Source: Gemmatimonadetes bacterium 2013_60CM_65_52
Lineage (GTDB): Bacteria; Gemmatimonadota; Gemmatimonadetes; Gemmatimonadales; Gemmatimonadaceae
DNA: 64,000 nt
Assembly (NCBI GenBank): GCA_002215645.1
Contig: NGFI01000002.1
Span: forward strand, 591,499 to 655,498
Direction: 5' to 3'
Positions 10,041-16,383 of this stretch are shown one piece after another. A program made the position numbers and the translations under genes. Below the pieces are notes generated by a model. The model was not told where the DNA came from and made no database searches. It worked only from the letters and a program-made list of their open reading frames with translations. Within the stretch, counting starts at the first letter, position 1; the number at the start of each line of letters is the position of its first letter.

Positions 10041-11313
10041 CCGGACTCACGCCGGCCACGCGCGTGGCCGGCGTCTCGGACATCGTACGCTCGCGGAGCG
10101 CGTCGTCGAACGCATTCTCGCTTCGCGCAATCACGAGCGTCGCGGCACCGTTGCCAATGAGATTGGTGATCGCGCGGGCCTCGCTCATGAAGCGATCCAC
10201 GCCGAGCAGGATCGCCACACCCTCCACCGGCACCACCCGCATCGCCGCAAGGGTGCTCGCCAACACGATGAATCCGGAGCCCGTTACACCGGCGGCGCCT
10301 TTGGACGTCAGCATCAACACGCCGAGCACGCTCAACTGCTGCGTGATCGTCAGCGGGACGTGAAATGCCTGCGCGATGAAGATCGTCGCCATCGAAAGGT
10401 AGATCGACGTGCCGTCGAGATTGAACGAGTAGCCGGCAGGAATCACCAGCCCCACGATCGGTTTGGCACAGCCGTATCGCTCCATCTTGTCGAGCATCCT
10501 GGGCAGCGCCGCTTCGCTGGACGACGTCCCCAGCACGATGAGAATCTCCTCTCGGATGTAGCGGAGATAATGCCACAGCGAGAATCCGTACGCGCGCAGC
10601 ACCGCGTTCAACACCACGAAGATGAAGAGCGCCATCGTCACGTAGACGTCCAGCATCAGGCGTCCGAGCGGCAGCAGGCTCTTTACGCCGAACGTGCCCA
10701 CCGTGTAGGCCATCGCGCCGAACGCGCCAATCGGCGCAACGGTCATTACGATCGCCACGATGCGGAAGAACACCGTCTGCAACCGGTCGAGGAACTCGAC
10801 GATCGGACGTCCCTGTTCGTGTGTGAACGCCAGTGCCACGCCGAACAGCACGGCAAAGAACACCACCTGGAGTACGTCGCCGCTGGCAAACGCGCCGACG
10901 ACGCTCGACGGCACGATGTGAGTGACGAATTCGACGAAGGTGAGCGCCTTGCCGGCCTCTGCATACCTGGAGACGTCTGCCTTGGCGAGCGCGCTGACGT
11001 CGAGCCCGTCCCCGGGCCGCGTGAGATTCACGACGAGCAGCCCGATGCCGAGCGCGAACGTCGTCACGATCTCGAAGTAGAGGAGCGCCTTGCCTCCGAC
11101 GCGGCCCACCTGCTTCAGATCGCGCATGCCGGCGATGCCGAGCACGATCGTGAGGAAGATCACCGGCGTGATGATCATCTTCACCAGATTCACGAACGTG
11201 TCGCCGACCGGCTTCATCGCCCGTGCGGTGGAGGGCGACACCAGGCCGAGCGCGACGGCAATGCCGATCGCGACGAGGACCTGCACGGTCAGATTGCGGT
11301 GAAGGCGACGCAT
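10027..11313 (-). CDS. dctA: Dicarboxylate/amino acid:cation symporter (DAACS family)
   Basis: A 428-residue secondary transporter that imports C4-dicarboxylates or glutamate/aspartate with H+ or Na+. Seen: eight or so membrane segments, the serine-rich re-entrant loop GTSSSEAALPRML near 270, the NLDGTSIYLSMATIF motif near 312, and SKGAAGVTGSGF and DRFMSEARAITNLIGNG in the second half. These are the defining DAACS features. DctA versus GltP cannot be separated with certainty. The C-terminal tail (ETPATRVAGVSPATPA) is encoded by a perfect 26-base palindrome and flanking sequence, which may act as a hairpin for the convergent sodC transcript. Confidence 0.92.
   Translation of the reverse strand: MRRLHRNLTVQVLVAIGIAVALGLVSPSTARAMKPVGDTFVNLVKMIITPVIFLTIVLGIAGMRDLKQVGRVGGKALLYFEIVTTFALGIGLLVVNLTRPGDGLDVSALAKADVSRYAEAGKALTFVEFVTHIVPSSVVGAFASGDVLQVVFFAVLFGVALAFTHEQGRPIVEFLDRLQTVFFRIVAIVMTVAPIGAFGAMAYTVGTFGVKSLLPLGRLMLDVYVTMALFIFVVLNAVLRAYGFSLWHYLRYIREEILIVLGTSSSEAALPRMLDKMERYGCAKPIVGLVIPAGYSFNLDGTSIYLSMATIFIAQAFHVPLTITQQLSVLGVLMLTSKGAAGVTGSGFIVLASTLAAMRVVPVEGVAILLGVDRFMSEARAITNLIGNGAATLVIARSENAFDDALRERTMSETPATRVAGVSPATPA
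10049..10074. repeat. Perfect 26-bp palindrome at the sodC/dctA junction
   Basis: The half-site ACGCCGGCCACGC is followed immediately by its exact reverse complement. It begins 9 bases after the sodC stop and lies inside the last codons of the convergent dctA gene. There is no T-run on either strand, so it is not a classical intrinsic terminator, but the RNA could fold into a very stable GC hairpin. A role as a 3' end stabiliser or bidirectional transcript end is inference. Confidence 0.6.
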
Positions 11314-11375
11314 GGGCCCAAGTTAGATTGGTATGTGTTGTGCGCTAGCTGTCCCCGACTCGAGCCCAGCCGATC

Positions 11376-11756
11376 ATGTGGAACGCTCTCAAGCGCCTCT
11401 TCCCCGAAAACATTTTCGCCAGAAAGATCGATCCCGGCGCGGAACGGCGGCTCCGGCTCGCCCAGGCACGCGCCGAAGAGTCCATCATTCGCGCGCACGT
11501 GGACAATGCGCTGATGTTCGTGGACACGCTCGCCGAAGACCTGACCTTCGACCGTGCCATCGACTCGTACGTCCGGCAGATGTCCATTCCCGAGCCGCTG
11601 GCCAGCACCGTCGCCACGCGAACGCTCGTGGTGCTCGGCCAGGATCTCGTGCCCTACCGCAGGCGTTCACGCGAAGGTGCGACGACTGACGAATCGCGTC
11701 CGCCCCTACGTCTCAACGAGGCGTCCGAGGCAAAGCGCGGCGTCAAGCGCGCCTGA
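11376..11756 (+). CDS. Conserved-looking hypothetical protein
   Basis: A 126-residue soluble protein that I do not recognise. The N-terminal half is helical and charged (AERRLRLAQARAEESIIRAHVDNALMF begins near residue 23), followed by a region that could be a short helical bundle (DSYVRQMSIPEPLASTVATRTLVVLG). The tail is basic (RRRSREG, KRGVKRA) and may bind nucleic acid or be disordered. No signal peptide or membrane segment. It stands alone between divergent dctA and the convergent VKOR gene. Codon use is like its neighbours, so it is probably a real gene. Confidence 0.55.
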   Translation: MWNALKRLFPENIFARKIDPGAERRLRLAQARAEESIIRAHVDNALMFVDTLAEDLTFDRAIDSYVRQMSIPEPLASTVATRTLVVLGQDLVPYRRRSREGATTDESRPPLRLNEASEAKRGVKRA

Positions 11757-11768
11757 CACGCTCGACCG

Positions 11769-12302
11769 CTATTCCTCCGGACGCATCGCGCGCCTGCTCA
11801 CTTCGCCGGTATTGCTGATCTGATCACCCACGCGCGCTTCGCGAAGCATCGCCGCGGCGTCGGTTACGACCTCGTCTTCCAGGTGGCTCACGTCGCGCAG
11901 ATCCAGCAGCGACAGCACGAACAGCGTGGCCGCCAGAATCGCCGAGACGACGCACCACTGGCAGATCGCGTCGATGACGAAGAGCTCGAGATACGTGAGC
12001 CATGCGGAGAACAGCACGCCGAATCCGGTCATCCACGAGAGCACCAACGACACGCGCCGGCTCTCCGAGAGCGCATTCGTGAGCCCCGCGAGAGAAACGC
12101 CCAGGACGGCGACGTAATAGAGGACGCCCCACACAGCCACCGGCACGTTGAACAGCCGCGCCCATTTGGACGTCTGCACCTTCTCGCACGAGCCGACGGC
12201 GCACACGAGCGTCCCGATGTACCCCAGCTTGTAGAGCGTCAGGTAGAGCGCGACGAAGAGGCCGCCCAGGGCGACGAGCGCGACGAGCGGCCTCTTGTTC
12301 AC
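11769..12302 (-). CDS. Vitamin K epoxide reductase (VKOR) family protein
   Basis: A 177-residue membrane protein of the bacterial VKOR family, which reoxidises periplasmic DsbA-type proteins by passing electrons to quinone. Seen: four to five membrane segments, the loop cysteine pair CAVGSC (34 and 39) after the first segment, the conserved Ser/Trp region SKWARLFNVPVAVWG, and the active-site CQWC (114-117) in a later segment. The GTG start at 12302 overlaps the stop of the DsbA-like gene (GTGA), so the two are translated as a unit and are very likely functional partners. The longer open frame upstream is a shadow of the dsbA-like gene. Confidence 0.9.
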   Translation of the reverse strand: MNKRPLVALVALGGLFVALYLTLYKLGYIGTLVCAVGSCEKVQTSKWARLFNVPVAVWGVLYYVAVLGVSLAGLTNALSESRRVSLVLSWMTGFGVLFSAWLTYLELFVIDAICQWCVVSAILAATLFVLSLLDLRDVSHLEDEVVTDAAAMLREARVGDQISNTGEVSRRAMRPEE

Positions 12303-13021
12303 TTCGCCTTGCCCGACTCCGCCGGGGCGGAAGGCGCCTTCGCCAGCGCGTCGTCCACGAGCTTCTTGAACGCATCGTACGGCAGCGCGCCGGGCACGAG
12401 CTTGTCGCCGATCACGAAGGTCGGGGTCTGATTCACCTGACGGCGCTCGCCCTCCAGCAGATTCGCCTGGATCTGCGCCCGGTATGTCTCCTTGTCCATG
12501 CACGCGCTGTATCGGGTCATGTCGAGCCCGATGCTCTTGGCGACGTCGGCGAGTGGACCACGCGGGCGGCTCGTAGCCTCTCCATTCCACTTGTCCTGAT
12601 TGGCGAAGATCTGGTCGTGCATCTGCCAGAACTTGCCCTGCTCGTTGGCACACGCCGCCGCGAGCGAGGCGTCCCACGTGTTCTTGTGCATCGCGAGCGG
12701 GTAGTCGAGAAAGCGAAGGCGCACCTTTCCGGCATTCACGAGCTGCGCGCGGACGTCCGGCTCCGTGACCGTCGCGAACTGTCCGCAGCTCGGGCACTCG
12801 AAGTCGGCAAACTCCAGAACCTCCACGGGCGCGCTGGCGCTGCCCAGCACGTAGCCCTCGGCCTTGAGCTTGGGTAGCGTCGGATCGATGGTGCGTGACG
12901 TCATCTTCGGACGCGAGGCCTGCCACCCAAGGGCGGCAAGCCCGACCACCGCGATGATGCCCGCCGCGATCCAGAATGCGCGGCCGGGTCCGCCGCGCCC
13001 CCGTACTTCCTTCCTTGCCAT
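12299..13021 (-). CDS. DsbA-like thioredoxin-fold disulfide oxidoreductase
   Basis: A 240-residue protein anchored by one N-terminal membrane segment (about 15-33), with a thioredoxin-fold domain facing the periplasm. Seen: FADFECPSCGQF with the CPSC redox pair at 76-79, a helical insert as in DsbA, and the cis-proline loop NQTPTFVIG near 200. This matches the DsbA_4/thioredoxin_4 group that introduces disulfides into exported proteins. The VKOR gene directly downstream overlaps it and should recycle it. The protein ends in a Lys/Ala-rich tail. The client proteins probably include the many secreted proteins in this genome. Confidence 0.88.
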   Translation of the reverse strand: MARKEVRGRGGPGRAFWIAAGIIAVVGLAALGWQASRPKMTSRTIDPTLPKLKAEGYVLGSASAPVEVLEFADFECPSCGQFATVTEPDVRAQLVNAGKVRLRFLDYPLAMHKNTWDASLAAACANEQGKFWQMHDQIFANQDKWNGEATSRPRGPLADVAKSIGLDMTRYSACMDKETYRAQIQANLLEGERRQVNQTPTFVIGDKLVPGALPYDAFKKLVDDALAKAPSAPAESGKAK

Positions 13022-13175
13022 GAATGCTCCCGCGCTGAAGCCGCTTGTGTGCGGCGAAAGGTAGAGGGATTACGCCACTGTGAGCAACGCGTGGCCGCTC
13101 TGGACCTCACGGCGCGCGCCGTGCATTGTCCGCCCGCACTCCTGACACCGCAACGTCTCCAAGGTTCATTTCGAC

Positions 13176-14021
13176 ATGGACGCCGACCTGCTTCGAATTC
13201 CCGTTGGACCCGGCTCGATGCACATCGAGCGGTACGGGCATGGCGGTGCGCCAGTCGTCCTGCTGCACGGATTCGGGACGTCGAGCTTCGTGTGGCGCGA
13301 GATCGCGCCGGACATCGCGCTCGCCAATCGCACGGCGTTCGCGATCGATCTGTTCGGACACGGCGAATCGGACCGCCCCTTCGACGCGGATTTCGGGATC
13401 GCTGCGCAGGCCGAGCTCGTTGATCGGGCGCTGACGGCGCTCCGTCTCCCCAGAGCCACGATCGTAGGACTCGACCTTGGCGGCGCCATAGCGCTTCGTC
13501 TCGCGGCGAATCGGCCTGAGCGCGTGGAGCGGCTGTTCCTCGTCAACCCCATCGCACTCGACGAAGTGCCGGCGGAGGACATCAAGACATTACAAAGAAA
13601 TACCGGTCGCTTTGCCTTCCGCGTGAGCCGGGGCATTCTGGGCGCCGCGCCCATCCTGACCGAGCTGCTGCGCCGCAGCGTGACGAATGAGGAGCACATG
13701 CCCGACAAGCTCATCGCGCGCTACCTCGCACCCTACGTCGGCGAAGAGGGGTTGGCGCACCTGCTGCTCCTCGCGCGCTCCGTGGACGGCGAGGACATGG
13801 AGGACGCCGAGCTCGGAACGCTGCCACAGCCGACGCTGATTCTGTGGGGGGATCAGGATGCGTGGGTCGGACCAAAGTTTCCCGAGCGACTGACCGAGAC
13901 TATTCCGGGCAGCCGGCTCGTGCGGCTTCCCGGCGTGGGACGTCTGGTTCCCGAGGAAGCGCCGGAAGCGGTGGTCTCGCTATTGCTCGAGTTCATCGGT
14001 GCGACAGCGCTCCACGCGTGA
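13176..14021 (+). CDS. Alpha/beta hydrolase with Asp nucleophile position and no catalytic His
   Basis: A 281-residue alpha/beta-hydrolase-fold protein. Seen: the oxyanion strand VVLLHGFGTSSFVWRE (27-42), FGHGESDRP (60-68), the nucleophile elbow VGLDLGGAIA (97-106) with Asp100 where most hydrolases carry Ser, and the acid turn LILWGDQDAWV (about 223-233). An Asp nucleophile is known from haloalkane dehalogenases, fluoroacetate dehalogenases and epoxide hydrolases. The histidine expected in the late GVGHLVPEE-type loop is replaced by Arg256 (GVGRLVPEE; codon CGT at 13941). The fold is sure; the reaction is not, and the protein may be inactive or have changed chemistry. It is divergent from the dsbA-like gene. 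Confidence 0.8.
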   Translation: MDADLLRIPVGPGSMHIERYGHGGAPVVLLHGFGTSSFVWREIAPDIALANRTAFAIDLFGHGESDRPFDADFGIAAQAELVDRALTALRLPRATIVGLDLGGAIALRLAANRPERVERLFLVNPIALDEVPAEDIKTLQRNTGRFAFRVSRGILGAAPILTELLRRSVTNEEHMPDKLIARYLAPYVGEEGLAHLLLLARSVDGEDMEDAELGTLPQPTLILWGDQDAWVGPKFPERLTETIPGSRLVRLPGVGRLVPEEAPEAVVSLLLEFIGATALHA

Positions 14022-14096
14022 TTCGCGTATCGCTCTGTGATGCAGCTCGTTTCCTGGTTATATTTCGATTCTGGAGTTCCCCTTTAATCCGTATAC

Positions 14097-14384
14097 ATGG
14101 CCAAAGCGCAAAAGACCGCGGGTGCACGTCGTTATGCAGGACCCGCGCAGCCGACCCCCTTCGAGGAAGCCCGCGACGAGCTGTTCCAGCACATCATGCG
14201 TTGCGGTGTCGTCGGTGCGGACCCCGAGCATGCAGACGAGTGGTTCGCCGAGACGATGAAGTACATGACCGAGCGATTTCCGGAGCTCGGCGAGCGTGAG
14301 CTGACCGAGCTGAAGACGCTCGGTGCCCGCTTCGCCCAGCCTCCCAAGGCCCGGTCCGAGTCCGACGCCGCTTCCGCAGCCTGA
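14097..14384 (+). CDS. Small hypothetical protein
   Basis: A 95-residue soluble protein, basic at the N-terminus (MAKAQKTAGARRYAG), then acidic and helical (PFEEARDELFQHIMRCGVVGADPEHADEWFAETMKYMTERF). I do not recognise a domain. It ends 9 bases before a strong intrinsic terminator, which shows that transcription runs through it and stops there. No signal peptide or membrane segment. Confidence 0.6.
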   Translation: MAKAQKTAGARRYAGPAQPTPFEEARDELFQHIMRCGVVGADPEHADEWFAETMKYMTERFPELGERELTELKTLGARFAQPPKARSESDAASAA

Positions 14385-14393
14385 AGGGTTTTG

Positions 14394-14425
14394 AGACGCC
14401 CCCGATCACATCGGGGGCGTCTTTC
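14394..14425 (+). terminator. Intrinsic terminator
   Basis: A 13-bp GC-rich stem (left arm AGACGCCCCCGAT, right arm ATCGGGGGCGTCT) with a 3-base loop CAC is followed by TTC. It sits 9 bases after the stop of the 14097-14384 gene. The U-run is short but the stem is very stable; on the minus strand there is no T-run. Confidence 0.85.
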
Positions 14426-14434
14426 ACTTGGCGC

Positions 14435-14944
14435 TCAGCGCGTCCGCACGCCGGACCAGCGCAGCGCCACTCCCGCACGCACTCCGCCGCCCAGCCCGAG
14501 CTGTACTGACGGCGACACTCCGCTCGACCATCGCGGTCCCTCGAGGTCCATCATGGCCACGAGATACGGCCGCACTCTATCGTGCCGCCGCGCACGCAGA
14601 CTCACACCCGCGCCGCCGGAAAGTCCCCATGGGGACTGCCTGAATGGGTCGAGCAGAAACCGCGCGGTGAGGTCCACTCGTCCACTCGTCTCCGTAGCGC
14701 CGGAGACGACGTCCACGCCCGCCGCGCCGATGACGCCGATGCGCGCATAGTAACCGGCCGGAATCTCCGCGCCGCCGCCCACCTGCAGACTCGCGCGCCG
14801 CGCAATGGCGATGACGTCGGCACGCACTTCGGGACGCGCACCGAGCGCCAGGTCCTGCGCCGCGGCCGCCAGCGGCGCGAGGGCCATTGCCGCCAGCCCT
14901 GCGCAGATTCGCGCCCCTCGGCTCAGCGGGCGCGCGCCTTCCAC
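14435..14944 (-). CDS. Probable secreted or outer-membrane beta-barrel protein
   Basis: A 169-residue protein if the GTG at 14944 is used. That start gives a normal signal peptide (VEGARPLSRGARICAG, hydrophobic ICAGLAAMALAPLAAAA, cleavage before QDL). The mature part has alternating polar and hydrophobic stretches ending in aromatic or arginine residues (GGAEIPAGYYARIGVIGAAG, VDLTARFLLDPFRQ, GGAGVSLRARRHD), as in small 6-8-stranded outer-membrane barrels, and ends in a final strand VRAGVALRWSG. An ATG at 14887 would leave too short a signal. The start overlaps the end of the phosphatidyltransferase gene by 22 bases. Function unknown. Confidence 0.6.
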   Translation of the reverse strand: MEGARPLSRGARICAGLAAMALAPLAAAAQDLALGARPEVRADVIAIARRASLQVGGGAEIPAGYYARIGVIGAAGVDVVSGATETSGRVDLTARFLLDPFRQSPWGLSGGAGVSLRARRHDRVRPYLVAMMDLEGPRWSSGVSPSVQLGLGGGVRAGVALRWSGVRTR

Positions 14945-15450
14945 AGCGCCAGCGTGTAGTCCCCGATCGAGAGCAGCGACGTAGCCGCCACGATCGCCAA
15001 CAGCACCGGCACTGCCGGCTGCGCGATGAGCACCGCCGCCAGCGTAAAGAGCTGAAGCACGGTCACCGCCTTCCCGAGCATGCGCGCCTTGAACTCGACG
15101 GGCCGCAGCCACGGAACGGCGCGCGCGGTCAGGAATCCCACCGCGGTCATGATGTCCCGCGAGAGGAGAATGAAGTACGCCGCGGTGGTCAGGAATCCCT
15201 CGAAGAGCAGCGTGCCGACCACGGTCAACACGAAGACGCGATCGGCGATCGGATCGAGGAGCGCACCCCATCGTGACGTCGCATGCACGCGACGCGCGAG
15301 CCATCCGTCGAGGAAATCCGTTACCGCCGCCGCACCGATGAGACTCACCCGTGCGTCCGTGGTGCCCGACGCGACGAACCCCGCGGCACAGGCGAGCCGC
15401 ATGTAAGACAGCAGGTTCGGCAAACGGCCCAGCGTTCCGCGCGACGACAT
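14923..15450 (-). CDS. CDP-alcohol phosphatidyltransferase (PgsA-like)
   Basis: A 175-residue inner-membrane enzyme that transfers a phosphatidyl group from CDP-diacylglycerol to an alcohol, most likely glycerol-3-phosphate on the way to phosphatidylglycerol. Seen: the family signature D-x2-D-G-x2-A-R-x8-G-x3-D-x3-D, read here as DFLDGWLARR followed by WGALLDPIADR (about 47-74), and four to five membrane segments. The ATG at 15450 opens into SRGTLGRLPNLLSYMRL, the usual amphipathic start. The longer open frame upstream covers the antisense of the next gene. PgsA versus a related synthase (for example phosphatidylinositol-type) cannot be decided by eye. Confidence 0.85.
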   Translation of the reverse strand: MSSRGTLGRLPNLLSYMRLACAAGFVASGTTDARVSLIGAAAVTDFLDGWLARRVHATSRWGALLDPIADRVFVLTVVGTLLFEGFLTTAAYFILLSRDIMTAVGFLTARAVPWLRPVEFKARMLGKAVTVLQLFTLAAVLIAQPAVPVLLAIVAATSLLSIGDYTLALWKARAR

Positions 15451-15573
15451 GACCTCGAATACTAATCGGTGGTCCCGGGTGGCAGCCTCGCCGCAGCGGG
15501 CATGACGCTTGCCCCTCCTCCGGACGCCGCATAAGCTATCGCTCGACGCAGTCTCCTCACTTCGCGGCGCCGC

Positions 15574-16038
15574 ATGCCCAACACCATCGAGCTGCTCAAG
15601 AACGTCTCGATCTTCAAGGACCTGGACGAGTCCGAGCTCGCCGAGATCTCCGAGGTGTGCAAGGAGGAGAAGTACGAGAGCGGCGAGTACATCTTTCGCG
15701 AAGGGGAGAGCGGGAATCGGCTCTACCTCATCGTCGTGGGCGAGGTACGAATCAGCCGCGACGTGCCAGGCAGCGGCGAAGAGGCGCTCGCCGTCCTCAA
15801 GCCCGGGGCGCTCTTCGGCGAGATGGCGGTGTTCGACCGCAGCGAACGGTCCACGCATGCCATCTCGAACGGCGGCACGACCGTGTTGACCATCGCGCGT
15901 CCGGATTTCGAGATGCTGCTCGACTTCAACCGCGAGATGGCGTACAAGGTGCTGTGGTCCGTCACGCGGCTGCTGTCGGCGCGGCTGCGGAGCACGAACG
16001 ACTCCCTGCGGTCGTTCCTCGCCATGAGCATGTTCTGA
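15574..16038 (+). CDS. Cyclic nucleotide-binding domain protein
   Basis: A 154-residue protein made of one cNMP-binding (CAP_ED) beta-roll. Seen: ELLKNVSIFKDLDESELAEI (4-23) as the entry helix, YIFREGESGNRLYLIVVGEV (39-58), and the phosphate-binding cassette region PGALFGEMAVFDRSERSTHA (78-97), with GE and the downstream R/S-x-x pattern present. There is no helix-turn-helix, so it is not a Crp-type regulator by itself; such stand-alone domains are usually regulatory subunits. It is followed without a gap by a SpeD-like frame and a membrane protein gene, suggesting an operon. Confidence 0.85.
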   Translation: MPNTIELLKNVSIFKDLDESELAEISEVCKEEKYESGEYIFREGESGNRLYLIVVGEVRISRDVPGSGEEALAVLKPGALFGEMAVFDRSERSTHAISNGGTTVLTIARPDFEMLLDFNREMAYKVLWSVTRLLSARLRSTNDSLRSFLAMSMF

Positions 16039-16382
16039 CAGACCCGCGAACGATCGTACACCTCAGCGCGAACCTCACGGGGGTCGGCTCCGGTGCGTTA
16101 CGTGATTCGTCGCTCCTCGGCGGCCTGCTCATCGCTGCGGCGGGCGCCGGGGGCCTGAGCGCGCACGGCGCGCCGATCGTGCGTGTCGCCGCGGACGGCA
16201 GTGTGTCGGTGTTTCTCTTTGTGGACTCCTGCCACCTGAGCGCGCACACGGTGCCTGAGAGCGGGCTGCTGCTGCTCGATGCCTTCGCGCCGACGGAGAC
16301 GGAAGCGAAGAAGGCGCTCGACGTCTTCGTGCGGCGCCTGGCGCCAACCAACGTGGCGAGCGAGTCGCACCAGCGGGGCTGA
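16035..16382 (+). CDS. SpeD-like (S-adenosylmethionine decarboxylase fold) protein lacking the pyruvoyl serine
   Basis: About 115 residues resemble AdoMet decarboxylase proenzymes: TIVHLSANLTGVGSG matches the family start, and FVDSCHLSAHTVPESG matches the processing-site region normally reading ESHLSIHTWPE. The serine that becomes the pyruvoyl cofactor is Cys here, the preceding Glu is Ser, and the later conserved Cys of the FTCGE-type motif is Pro (DAFAPTE). Normal AdoMet decarboxylase activity is therefore unlikely. No ATG, GTG or TTG lies between the neighbouring gene's stop and the conserved region; the coordinate given is an in-frame CTG, and a GTG at 15954 inside the upstream gene is the nearest standard start. 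It is wedged between the cNMP-binding gene and the membrane protein gene with no gaps. Confidence 0.6.
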   Translation: MTDPRTIVHLSANLTGVGSGALRDSSLLGGLLIAAAGAGGLSAHGAPIVRVAADGSVSVFLFVDSCHLSAHTVPESGLLLLDAFAPTETEAKKALDVFVRRLAPTNVASESHQRG

Positions 16383-16383
16383 G

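Noticed and set aside
10360..11514. Plus-strand 384-residue frame over dctA
   Set aside because: His/Arg/Asp-rich shadow antisense to a complete transporter gene.
15657..16034. Upstream part of the SpeD-like frame inside the cNMP-binding gene as one fused protein
   Set aside because: The upstream translation is Arg/His-rich shadow sequence, and no slippery site for a programmed frameshift is visible at the cNMP-binding stop.
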